From Ananas comosus (taxonomy: Eukaryota > Streptophyta > Magnoliopsida > Poales > Bromeliaceae): a stretch of 64,000 nucleotides of DNA. Position 1 is the stretch's first letter. Every line of letters begins with the position of its first letter. Below, one piece after another: positions 34,016 through 45,579 of this stretch. Where the stretch lies: contig NC_033629.1 of assembly GCF_001540865.1 (NCBI RefSeq), positions 10,480,733 through 10,544,732 on the forward strand. The letters are read 5' to 3'. The translations under genes and the position numbers were made by a program. The notes under the pieces are model-generated. The model was not told the origin of the DNA. It saw only the letters and a list, made by a program, of their open reading frames with translations, and did no database searches.

Positions 34016-34085
<70 letters not shown>
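33750..34085. repeat. Degenerate MITE bounded by (GA)n and (TA)n(GA)n microsatellites
   Basis: The (GA)n run at about 33752-33788 leads into CCGGCTACTATATTATTGAT. The right side carries GTACTATCAATAGTATAGTA and then TA and GA runs to 34085. The arrangement repeats that at 13568-14242, suggesting that this MITE family carries or targets TA/GA repeats. Confidence 0.5.
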
Positions 34086-34088
<3 letters not shown>

Positions 34089-34562
34089 GTCTAAGGTGCT
34101 CTCAATAACACCAAATATTTAGTACTACCAAGTTTTCCAACATTAGATTTACCATTTTTACTATTTCTATTCCTTGAATCATCTTATTTCATGAACTACT
34201 ACTAAATTCTAGTAAGACCACTATCATCCTAATAACACAAATACTAATAATATATGTATATATTGATATAGTTGGGCTTGTATACTATTGAAAATATATG
34301 AATAGTATTTAAATCCACTTTCCCAAGCTTGGATAGTAAAATTAAAATTTTGACAGATCGAATAGTTAAATCTAAATAGTTTGTAGTTGTGATGCCCTGC
34401 TTCCCAAAAGGGTCACCGATCATAGAACTACTCTAATCTTAACACGCTTAATCTTCTTAACCTTTTGGGCTAACTGCAATCCAAAATGCTATAGGGTTAG
34501 GTTAAGAAGTCTAGCGATATTATATATCGTATATTGGACTATTCCAAATCCTATGACAATCA

Positions 34563-34990
34563 CAATGTTAGAACTAAAACCGAAAGGATCTAGTTCGTCG
34601 GGTGTAAAAATACCGAAAGAAAATCAAGAATGAGAGAAGAAAAATAAAGCACATAATATTTACGTGGTTCGGCCATCGACTTACGTCCACGGGCGAAGAC
34701 AGAGCGAAGATCGTCATTATAATCAAAGTGGTGTACAAAATATGCCTCTGTCACAAAACTCTAATCCCAAAAATACATTCTTATTCTTTCTCTCATCTTC
34801 CGCGCTAAACCAATGGAAGAAAGGGTATATTTATAAAAGTGACCAAATCCTAATACAACTAGGAATACAAACCCACTAAGATTAGGAATATCTCAATAAA
34901 ATTAGGCATAATCTAAACTTAATTAATGGAATAATCAAAACAGAATAGTGTTAGAAAACCTTGCAGTACTAGAATTCGAGACATAATTAA
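34563..34990 (-). mobile_element. Copia-like LTR fragment
   Basis: The minus strand contains GCCGTGGACG-type/GCCGAACCACGTAAATATT sequence (plus strand TTTACGTGGTTCGGCCATCG at about 34660), a phrase common in plant copia LTRs. The plus-strand edge starts TGTTAGAAC. No partner LTR or coding region was found nearby, so this is a solo or broken LTR. Direct repeats of a GCTCGTCAGGCT...ACACTCACAAAC phrase lie just right of it (about 35028 and 35098). Confidence 0.45.
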
Positions 34991-35399
34991 CACAATCCTC
35001 TTCCCCTCCCCCCACTACGCCCTGGCATGCTCGTCAGGCTCAAGCACACTCACAAACATCATGTGATGTGATAATCCCCCCAACCTAAACACTTACGTGC
35101 TCGTCAGGCTAAGCACACTCACAAACACCAGACGATGTGAGACTATCACCTCGCTAACCTTAGCCAATTTTTTGGGGAGCAGCACTCTACCTACAACAAT
35201 CGCTAGCCGGAAAGTAGCGCTCTATCTATTGTTTGATCCTAATTCAGCGGAGGCTCATCTCAAGCTTCTGGTTGGTGATTATACCAACTACACCATCCTT
35301 TCCAGATGGATCATCTATTCTACAACTACTCTTAGTCTTAGCATCCATAACCATTATAACTTTTTGAACTAACCACCAATAAAAAACTATAATTAACTA

Positions 35400-36440
35400 G
35401 ATTAAAAGATTTAGGCCTATTACATCTTAGATATAAAACTTTTTCAAATCTTAAGAATGCCATAATAGTTCAAAAAAATCCAATACATTTTTACCAAACC
35501 AAAAAAACAAAAAACATAGGAGCTAGCCTTGGCATGGGTACGTATTCGACTACTTCCTAACTGTTGAGCACTAAATTAATGGGCACCAAAATTTAATTAC
35601 AAATGGGCACTCAAATTCATTCATCAAAAGCAAAGGGAGTGTGAACTGAGAAAATCGGGTGGAATTGCAATCGCAAGAACAAGTTATTAGTGGGAACAAT
35701 TTCTCACTGACAATGACAAAAAAAAGTCAACTCTGTTGACCCACGCTCCCGAAGGTCAACGTAGGAGGGTCCAATGCTGCTCACGGATGCCACGTCACCA
35801 CGGTCATGGTCGTAGCTTTCACTCTTTTAATTGGATTGAGTTGACCATTGCAACAGTTCGGTCTTTTCGGTAATAGATAAAAAAAAAAAAGAAAATTCAA
35901 AAGTAAAGATATTTCGAATCACTTTTTCTGGAACTTTCCAATTACATTCTGAGGGTAAATTAGTTCTTGAGCAATTAATTGCCCAAGTTTTGCAATGATT
36001 ACACCTAAATTTTGATTTGTTGCTTAATTAGAGGTTAAAATATTTAAAATATCAAAATTTAGTTCCACCATATGCTTCTGGAAATTCCAACATTGAATTT
36101 AAATTTTTTTATTTTTTAGAAAAAAAGATAGCAAGCTACTTGTTTTGTTTATTTTCTACAGTTAATTTGGCTTACATTTTAACTCAAATGACACTGAAAA
36201 TTTTATGGACAAACACGTCTTTACTGATTTAAAAAATAGTAACATTACTAATATATATACAATCACAGTAATTATTTTGAGCAATACTACAGATATACAT
36301 TTATATAGGTATAAATCTTACACTGTAGCCTTTCAACAATTATTTTTTATTCACTAGTTTTTTTTTTTTGTACTAAAAATCTAAAACAAAATTAAATATT
36401 TAGATGGTGGGGTGTAAGATTAATACCATAAAATAACAGG
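35400..36440. other. Intergenic DNA with a truncated minus-strand SINE
   Basis: No gene is recognised. At about 36117-36195 the phrase GATAGCAAGCTACTTGTTTT followed by TTTATTTTCTACAG is the reverse of the SINE 3' end, truncated. The rest is AT-rich. Confidence 0.45.
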
Positions 36441-36442
36441 CC

Positions 36443-36592
36443 TCACTTAGCACAGTTGGCTAAGAGTTTAATAGTTTGTACCCAAGATTTTAAGTTTGAA
36501 ACCTAGTTACTTAATTGACATTTATAACTGAGTTCATTTCTAAAAAATAAATTGAACGAAGCGGATAGCTTGCTCTAATACCACTTGTTCAT
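36443..36592 (+). mobile_element. Diverged tRNA-derived SINE copy
   Basis: Contains TTAGCACAGTTGGCTAAGAG (head/A box), AAGTTTGAAACCTAGTTACT (B-box region) and AATTGAACGAAGCGGATAGC near the 3' end, in the same order as the intact copy at 43214. There is no clear target duplication, so it is older. Confidence 0.6.
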
Positions 36593-37617
36593 TGTAAGCG
36601 GTAACCGATAATTCCAAAAGCTCGACATATGCTGGATAAAATCTAATACGTCCAACATGTATTGAATTTGATACTGCTTGGTAAATCCAGAATTTGTTTG
36701 TTATCATTACAATGCTGAGCTACGTTCACCGGTGAGAGGTGATCATGGATTCGGCGATTATCAGAGTTGTCATGAACGGTTGAATTACAATACTTATGCC
36801 TAAATTAGGTCAATATTATTTCTAGCGCTCATAAGAATAATCTTAAGCCTTCAGCCTAGCTAGCGAAACTCTAATTGGAGCAATTGTTTCCAGATAGTTG
36901 TTACATATAAAAATGTTTAAATACTGTTCTCTACCAGCTTAATTTTTTAGAGAATAATGACTATTTCACTTAAGTTAATATGAGATTAGAACAGGGAGTC
37001 CTTAGCATTTTTAATTTTCTTTCATTTAATTCAAGCCCACGCATATCATGAGTCTAGCAAAAACTCTTGAGTCCGAACTTAAGCTTAAGTTTTTAGAGAA
37101 TAACGATTGTTTTCGCTGATTATTCCATCCTACTAGTGAGTGGAACAGGTGCAAATGTAAGCATTAATTATTAATGAACCTAATGCTTGTCATTTTAACA
37201 CAACTATATACTCATTATTGTGTTCACGTACTAAAGCGTGTGCACCTTAATTTAATTTATTTGTACCTCGTGGTCCCAAAAGAGATCAACAAACACACAA
37301 TAATAAAAGTATTATTTTTTTTTGAAAAAAAAGAAGCTAAAGCCAATAATGCTCTTGCTTAGTTGCTTACTAGTAGTTCTTTAAGTTCTAATGATAATAT
37401 AAATTTTTCATTTTTGGACTTCGCTTTTGGACTATGTTGTTGTTGTTACGCATGCACACTTTCAATTTAAATGTATGGCCCTTTCGGCTTTACCTGAATC
37501 AAAAATAGCAATTAATGGGTCACAGCTCAGCTAATCATCATATCTGGGTGCAACTCCACCCTACGAAAAATTAGGCATGTTTTGTCCCAGTAGTGTCGTG
37601 CTGCTCAATAAAATACA

Positions 37618-38114
37618 CACTACAACAAAGACGGTATATAGTGACACTTTTAAATATCAGTACAGATAAAAAAAATATTGCTGGTTAAATTACCAATACT
37701 TTTTAAAAATGTTACTATATGTGAGGTCGCTATATATAGCTAGGACTACCTTGGTATTTGGCATCCGTTCCTCCAGCGATCTGTGATGAAAGGATACATG
37801 ACGATCGTAACCTTCTACAGTCCCTGCGAGATCCTCACGGCCGAACTCTAGCCGCCGGAATCCTATCTCGTCGGCTACGGCGGCGGAGGGGGAGAAGGGA
37901 AGATGGTGATCAATTTTTTTTTTTTTTAATTATTTGTAATCGGGTCCAGTGAGCTCGGTGTGGTTTGTTGAGTAGAAGAATTTTTTACTTTTGATTGGAT
38001 TGAGCTTTATATTTAGGTCTTAATAGGTTTTTTTAAAAAAAAATTGGCATAAATAGGACACTCATATAAAAGTGTTCTAAAAATATATCTCTATAATCTA
38101 ATTCTTTTGTAGTG
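37618..38114. mobile_element. CACTA-like non-autonomous element, copy 1
   Basis: Starts CACTACAACAAAGACGG and ends TTCTTTTGTAGTG, the inverted CACTACAA terminus of CACTA elements. The interior has subterminal repeats (AGTGACACTTTTAAATA, AAAGTGTTCTAAAAA) and a GC-rich patch at about 37766-37910 resembling a fragment of host coding DNA with no identifiable product. The expected 3-bp target duplication is not evident. Confidence 0.6.
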
Positions 38115-38241
38115 AGTTCTATCTAAATAGTATGTATGAGCAAAATTATATATGCATTAAATAAAAACTTTATGTAGAAGCAGAAGTATCAAATTGACTG
38201 ATGCTGAAAGCAGAATTAGCATTATGTTGCGTGAGTGAGAA

Positions 38242-38756
38242 TACTACAACAAAAATGGTCTATAGCGATACTTTTAAATATAGGTACATATCAAAAAAGT
38301 GCTACTAACTAAAATTACCGACACTTTTAAAAAGTGTTGCTATATGTGGGGTCACTAGGTATATAGTGACAGTTAAAGAGTGTCGCTATAACCTAAAAGA
38401 GTGCTGCTAATTTACCAACACTTATTTAAGGATTTAGCAACTGCCGAAACTCTATCTCGTTGGCTGCGGTGGCGGAGGAGGACGACAATAAAGGCTCTTC
38501 GTCTAGAATTTCAGTGGATTGAGTGAAGAGAGAAGAAAAGATGGTAATTGATTTTTCTTTTTTTTTTTCTTTTCTGTTTGTAATTGGGCCAAATGGACTG
38601 GATTTGGTGGGTTGAATAAAGTAATCTTTTATTTTTGGTTGGATTGGGCTTTATATTTAGGCATTAGTAGATGTGTTTTTAAGTTTTAGCATAAATGGGA
38701 CACTTACTCAAGAGTGTCCCAAACATGTGTCCCTATAACCTAATTCTATTGTAGTG
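38242..38756. mobile_element. CACTA-like non-autonomous element, copy 2
   Basis: Starts TACTACAACAAAAATGGTC and ends AATTCTATTGTAGTG. It shares TATAGCGATACTTTTAAATA-type subterminal sequence and a shorter version of the same cargo (CTCGTTGGCTGCGGTGGCGG) with copy 1, so both derive from one family. They lie about 130 bases apart in the same orientation. Confidence 0.6.
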
Positions 38757-39454
38757 AAAAATGCGATACGAAAGTAGCCTGTTTGTTTCTGTGAGTAATA
38801 TTATATTTGTATGTATTATAATGTGTGGGTTATGAAATGAATTGAGAGCTATATTTTTAGCTGCTTTTGTCTCTGGCTCCGTTTTAGCCGATGGTGGTTG
38901 ATGACTCTCAATCTCGCATTTTATGTTTCCAATTTTATAGAAGTACTATTTGAACAGATGTATTTAAATGGAATTTAATTGGCATAATAATGTAGTCTAA
39001 ACAAGGCTTTAAAAAAAAATCACTGCACATAACAGTAGTAGCTGGTGTCAAATAAAGATCTTATGCTTTTAGCTGGCTTTAGAAACTTAGTTTAAGTGGC
39101 TACTCATTTGTTTGTCAAAAAATTCTCCCATTTTTTGGGTTCTAAAGTTAAAAAAAATAAAAAAATAATAAAAGGTTAATCAAATGTCATCTGTTGTTTG
39201 CCATGGTAGGGGTGAATAGGTACTCTAACATAGCAAATGTTAAGCGTTCGCATGTGAATAATTTTACATCGTGTAATGAATAAGATAGTAAAAAATTTGA
39301 TATATACTAACGGATCAAAACCTAATAGACTTAAACTTCTAGATTGAATGAGTTTCATTATACACGTCACATCCTTAAATTTATATGGATCTGAACTGAG
39401 CTTGGAACTCTCTTATTGCAAAACAACGTAAAATAAAAATAGATGCAAAGTTTC

Positions 39455-39554
39455 TTGAGAAAATAAATAAATGAGAGAGAGAGAAAGAGAGGGAGGGGAT
39501 GAAAAAGAAACTTTAAAAATTCACTACTACAAACTAAGTCCTCTCTTAGAAATA

Positions 39555-39588
<34 letters not shown>

Positions 39589-39660
39589 GGGATGAAAATG
39601 AAAAAAAAAAAAAGAACTTCAAAAATTCACTACTACAAACCATGTCCTCCTCTCTTTAAT
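39455..39660. repeat. Tandem duplication (~105 bp) containing (GA)n tracts
   Basis: AAATTCACTACTACAAAC plus CTAAGTCCTC recurs as AAATTCACTACTACAAAC plus CATGTCCTCC, each preceded by a GA run and GGGGATGAAAA. Non-coding. Confidence 0.75.
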
Positions 39661-39847
39661 CTCTAAAAGCCAGATTACCTAGCATTGCTTGTGGACCTGT
39701 TTAAAACTTTTTTCAAATGATCTTTTTAAAACACATATTTTTATTCTTTATAATTGAATATCTTTTTACTCAAATCTTAAAATACTCTTAGTCGTAACAG
39801 TGATTGTCTCTTTCAGACGCGTCTGATAAGCCAACTAAAATGGACCA

Positions 39848-39998
39848 TTTACTACGATCAATTCACCTTCCTCCGAAAGATTAGTATACTAACCATGTAC
39901 ATAATTTTTTTAATGTTTTCTACTTAGGAGGAAGACCTTCTTTAGTATACTAAACATTTACTACGATCAATTCACCTTTATCCGAAAGATTAGCATAA
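39848..39998. repeat. Direct repeat pair of ~40 bp
   Basis: TTTACTACGATCAATTCACC with the following CCGAAAGATTAG occurs near 39848 and again near 39958, separated by about 70 bases. Non-coding; origin unknown. Confidence 0.7.
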
Positions 39999-39999
39999 A

Positions 40000-42150
40000 G
40001 AATGTGATTAGCAAGGATTCACTAAGACTATTTTATTAGGACAAGTGAGGTTAGGAAAGTTCCTTTGTATTCAAATAGAATAAAGTTAAAGATACTATAT
40101 CTCATAATAAATAATATCCTTTTGGTTGCTATATCTTCATGTATATTTAAAAGTTGACCTACTTCTCCTAGGTCAACTCTAGGGATAGTTTTAATTATTA
40201 TTATTTTTTAGATAGGTAGCATGCTACCCGTTTTATTTATTTCATTTAGAAATAAACTTAACTGGAAATGCGAATCATACTCTAGGAATAATCCTAAATA
40301 CATATTTTGCATATCCAAGTCCCAACTTCTAAGTTAAGTTAGAAGGGAATGGATAAGCCTATAATTAGCTTATAGAGTTTAGCCAAAATGCTTATATTTT
40401 ATTGGTAAAAATGTACCGAATTTACCTAAATTATGAATTATTTTGAATCAACAACTAATTCTTTCAAAATTTTAATTTTACTATTCAATCTTTTCAATTT
40501 ATTTGATTTGAAATTGTCATGTTATTTTGACTACAAAATTTGAATGCATTATTTTTAGAGGAGCAATACTATCTGTACACTCTAAAAACGTTATAAATCT
40601 TACATCTTTTTTTGTCCAAGAACCAACTTTTAGTTCGTATCCTTTTATTTTTTATATTAAAATTTTGAAGAGGCTCGTAAACATTAGAATGAAGGAGTAT
40701 AATGGGTGAAGCTACTATTTGGGGTTTTTGGAGTACCACTAATTCTATATAATTCCTTAATTATAAAAATTAGACATTTAAAATTTTTATAAAATTAGAT
40801 CTAATGCACCGCTTTTATTTTTGTTTTTTACTGTTTAATATATATTTTTTTAGAGTTCAAATATAGAAAATATATATATTTATAACAGTTTACTGTATTT
40901 AATAAGCGGTGATTTATTCACCCCATAAAACTAGTTTTGTAAATAAAGTTTTAAATAATTATTTTTATAATTATAATATTTTTTAAGTCTATTAATAAAA
41001 CATTATCTAGTAGTCATATCTGCTTGTAATACACGTCACATATATTCAAAAAAAACCCTAGCAAATTTATAATAGCCCATATAGCCCTCTTTTTATCACG
41101 TAAGTGTCGTATTTCCATTTTTAAGTTGAATATGGTGAATAAATCACCATATTCATATCAGTATTTTAGTCTCCTTTTAACTTAGAGAGGAAAAAAGTAC
41201 AAAAAGAAATACTGTGAATCAATTACTGTATTTAAATACGGTGATTAAATCACCATGTTTAACTTAAAAAGACACCTACTGACCTAAGCGCTCGCGTGGC
41301 AACAAAAAAGCTATTTATGCAAATATAAATTGTTTAGGATCATTTGAGAAAAAAAAAATTGAGGGGGTTAAATATAAAAAAAAACAAAAAATATATTTGC
41401 ATAAATTAATAATACTTATTGCTACTGAATTTTTTTGACACTTTATTTAGCCCAATATAGTTAGCAAAAATTTAGGCAAGCCTCGGCCCAAATTAATATC
41501 CCTAATTAACCATTTCAACTACTCCTATATACTCTTGTCAAAGCATTTTTAGAAAATTGAAATTAAAATGAAAATTGAAATTGAAATTCATATGGGAGCA
41601 ATTTGGATACAAAAAATGACAAATATTTCTCCTGAAATTCAATAGCTCAAAATTATTAAATAGTACGAAATAACTATTTTTTCCATGTCTGAATTCGAGA
41701 CTTTCAAAATTGTTCAATAACGTGGGCTTGCGATATAACTGTTTTCTCTATATCTGGGCTCGAGACCTGAGACTTTCAAAATTGTTAAAATACACGGACT
41801 TATGAAACAACGGTTTCCTTCATATCTGGGCGGGCTCGAGACTTTCAAAATTGTTAAATGACTCGAACTTGAATTAAATAGAAAAAAATTAACTATGCTG
41901 GGAGATAAGCGTGACTAGAGCTCAGAAAAGTTAAGCTGATGGAGAATGGTATTATTATATATTTTTTTATATTTAACAAAAATTGTTGTGCAACATCGTA
42001 ATTAAATTACAAATTTAAAATCGAACTGCTAGAATGGATGTATTGTAAATTGAATGAATTTTATTTTTATTTTTTTGCTTTGTGATCATTGTAATTCATG
42101 CAAACATTAAAAAGTAGTAAAACAGTAAGATCTATTTTTCACTTAAATTT
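40000..42150. other. Intergenic AT-rich DNA with a truncated SINE end
   Basis: At 40204-40280 the reversed SINE 3' end (AGATAGGTAGCATGCTACCC) is recognisable. The rest has no recognised gene. Repeated phrases such as AATAAATCACCATATT/GGTGATTTATTCACC near 40900-41270 suggest another degenerate inverted repeat. Confidence 0.45.
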
Positions 42151-42152
42151 AT

Positions 42153-42330
42153 TGTCACGCCCCGGATTACACTTTTCCCGGGCGCGCCGACAAATCCGCC
42201 GTATACAAAGGAATTTCCCCTGTATACGAAGCGATAGCTGTACCTGTAAAACAAACACTACTACGAATAGTAGTAGAGAGCTGCTAGAGAAAACAGAAGC
42301 TAACAAACTGAGTTTCATATACATAGTCCG
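42153..42330 (+). mobile_element. Gypsy-type LTR 5' fragment cut by an N
   Basis: Begins TGTCACGCCCCGGATTACAC, a start typical of plant Ty3/gypsy LTRs, and stops at the N at 42331. No internal domain or second LTR was found. The sequence right of the N is an unrelated poly-T and AT-rich stretch. Confidence 0.5.
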
Positions 42331-42339
42331 NCATATTAA

Positions 42340-43198
42340 TCTTTTTTTTTTTTTTTTTCTTAAAGACTATTTGAATTTTTGCCAATTCTATAACAAGAGT
42401 ATAAGATCTATGGCCCTTTTTGGAGTGTATGAGTAAAATTTTTCTACGTGACAATTCGAACATGTTCAATTTTTCAAAATTTTAATTTTCTTTACTCTAT
42501 ATTTCAATTTATTTGATTTGGGCTAGTGATTTTAAGTTAATTATTGCTTTAACCAATTTATAGTTACGAGCATTATATAAAATGTACTAACTAAATTTAT
42601 AAAAATAAACGGTATATTTAAATTTGAAAGTTAATGTTGTTGACTAATATCAAACAAATTGAAAAGTTGGATATTAAAATCAAAATTTAAACGATTGGAT
42701 AGTTGGTTCAAAATGAATTATAATTCAGATAAATTATATATTTTTTATTATTTTTTAATTATAAAAATTAAGAATCATTCTTGCAACGTGAGCAAGATTC
42801 TGAATAGTATTCATGTGACTTGTGAGTAAAAAAAATGATGAAATGTTAAGAACGTGGGCCACCAAATTTGTGTTGTTATTTTTTTGAAAAAAAAATTACA
42901 TAAAATGTTTATATAATTAATGCAGAAAATTAGAAATGGATTGTTGTTGCTTATAATTTTTAAAGCCCAAAATATTCATTTGGCAATAAATTAAATAAAA
43001 ATTGAAAAGCAAATTTTCTTTCGCTGTGTAATTTTTTTTAAAAATAAGTTGTCTTCTTTCATTTGTTTGAAGTGTATTATATATTAACCAACATTAATTA
43101 TTAAAGTAAAAGTCTTTTCACCATTACATCAAATTATAGATAATTAGTATTTACAACAAATAATAAAAAAATAACAGCGATACCCAATAATAGGATAA
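42340..43198. other. Intergenic AT-rich DNA
   Basis: Nothing recognisable beyond AT-rich low-complexity sequence. Confidence 0.4.
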
Positions 43199-43213
43199 CA
43201 TATTTCACAGATA

Positions 43214-43370
43214 CCGACCGTCGCTAGAGCAAGTAGCAAAGGGCTTAGTGGTTGGTACTCGAGACCCGAGTTCGAATCCTAGTTGATTCACATTTCCAGC
43301 TAAGTTTATTTCTAAATGAAATAAACGAAGCGGATAGCATGCTACCTATCTCAAAAAAAAAAAAAAAAAA
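43214..43370 (+). mobile_element. Intact tRNA-derived SINE with perfect 15-bp target duplication
   Basis: Head CCGACCGTCGCTAGAGCAAG, A-box-like TAGCAAAGGGC, B-box GTTCGAATC, 3' domain AAACGAAGCGGATAGCATGC and a poly-A tail of about 18. CATATTTCACAGATA flanks it at 43199-43213 and 43371-43385 without mismatch. This is the best-preserved copy in the window and serves as the reference for the others. Confidence 0.92.
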
Positions 43371-44281
43371 CATATTTCACAGATATAAGAAGACGTGACT
43401 AGTATTAATGATTATATTCCTCTTATGTTAAATCCTATAATCTTTTTTAGTACATAGAGAAAATGAATGGGCATATTGGTTTCAGAGGCTTATTTTGCAT
43501 TTAACCTCTTCATAAATTTTTTCACAAATAATCCGGTAAATTTATAATTGTAAAATTGATCCTATTTCTACTACGCAGAAAATCTAATAATAGGACAAAA
43601 AAAGCCTAAATATACTTTACAAAACCTAAGTCAAAAAAAGAAGAAGAAAATCTAATAATGGGACAAAAAAAAGCCTAAATAGATCCTTAATTCATGTACC
43701 TCCACATTAGCGAATAATGTTTTTTGGGTTCCATTATGGACCGGGCCGAGCCACCAATAAGCAGATATTCAATGTATTCAATTTTCTTCTCTTCATTTAT
43801 TCAACATTTCATGAATACTTGTTTCTAATTATTTATAAAAAAATAAATCTGAATGCTCTTTTACTAAAGTTCAAAAATACTGCATATTAAATATAAAAAT
43901 ATGTAAATATCGTTCTCTAACAGTTTAAATTTTTAGAATACAACGGTTATTTCACACGGTATCAGAATAGGAGATACTGAATTCGAGTTATGTCAGGCTC
44001 CTAACATTATTAATTTTCTCCCATTAAATTCAAGTCTACATTATAGGCCTTGGAAAAAAGTCTCTAGCTCAGACGTGAGGGGGAGGGTTACATTTAAGCT
44101 TTCAGAATACAATGGTTGTTTCACACTGTATTTTGAGATTAATAAATTTAAGAATATTTCCAAATATTTGATGAATTATTTTTAAAATTTCAATTTTACT
44201 CTCCATTAAGCTAAAAACTTAATAAACTTAACATCACTTTTAATATTTTTTAAATACTACAAATATTAAGGTGTTTGGTTC

Positions 44282-45372
44282 AGGGTGTGTTTGGTTCCAC
44301 GTAAAGCCGTGGAAAAAAAAATTTCGGGAAAAAAAATATTTTACGTCGTTTATGTTTGATGTGTAGGAAAAGAAAAGTAATTTTCCACGACGATTGTTTG
44401 GTTGAAAGGAAAAAAAAAGTTATAAATAAAAATTATTATATATATTTTTTATTTTACATTTTTTATATTATTAATATATAATTTTTATCATATTATATAT
44501 ATTAGTATTATAGTTTATATTTATAAATAAAATATATTTAAAATATATTATACAATAATTAAATATATAATATAATATATAATAGTATATATTTAATACT
44601 ATAAAATAAATTACTGGATATAAAATATTATATAATAAATATATTTATAAATAAAATATTATTTTTAAAATATGTTAAATATAAATATATATTTATATAT
44701 TCTATATATATACATAAAAAAAAAAAAAAAGTTGGGGGAGAAAGTCCACCGCACCCTACACCATAGACCTCTGCTCTCTCGCACGGTCGCACGAGTGGGG
44801 TAAGCCTAACGTGATGCGGCGTGCTTGTGAACCCGCCCCTCCAACATTGCCCAAATGTTCCAGGCGAAATGAAATTCCGTTCATCATAATTTTTGTCTAA
44901 AAAATTTCTTGTTCCTCCGAAGATTTTTTTATACGCGACAAACCAAACGCTTGAAATTATACTTTTTCATTGAAAATTTATTTCTTCGGGGCGATTTTAA
45001 AAAGACCGCAAACAACCTCTCAGCGTAAAATAAAACAATAAATTTATTTTCGGTATGAACATATATTTTTTTCGGCTTGTTTCGTTACGTAAAAAACTAT
45101 TTTTTTCAATCGAATTTGAAAATAATGAAGCTTTTATTTTTCTATTTTGCGATTCAAAAACAATGAAGACTCAAGCTTCCGTAATTTTTCATAATCATTT
45201 TTTCAACGCAAAACATTAAACAAATATATTTTTTTTCTTTCAATCAGACAAATATTAATGCAAATTTTTTTTTCCCTATAAATCAAATAATACAAAACGT
45301 ACTTTTTTTAGCCAAATATTTTTTTATAATTTTTTTTTTTTAACAATTATACATTGAACCAAACGGGCTCTA
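44282..45372. repeat. Large MITE or composite element with GTTTGGTTC termini
   Basis: Left GGGTGTGTTTGGTTCCACGT. Right reverse-complemented GAGCCCGTTTGGTTCAATGT. Subterminal TTTTTCC/GGAAAA and AACCAAACG phrases mirror each other. A GC-richer insert near 44735-44880 and a very AT-rich TATATA zone near 44440-44700 lie inside. The superfamily and target duplication are unresolved. Confidence 0.45.
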
Positions 45373-45579
45373 AACTAGAAACTTAATAAACTTATCATCA
45401 GAAAGATAATTTTCATAAATTTAATATTTTTTAAATACTACTAATAATAATAGTAATAAAATAAAATATTAAATGCTACTAATAATAATAATAGTAATAA
45501 AATAAACCATTTTTTGTTATTTTATATATATATATATATATAAATTTAATAAAATAACCCATTCGTCGTTATTTTCCGT

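Noticed and set aside
35097..35372. 91-codon open frame MLVRLSTLTNTRR
   Set aside because: It begins in a direct-repeat region next to an LTR fragment and shows no conserved motif or splice context.
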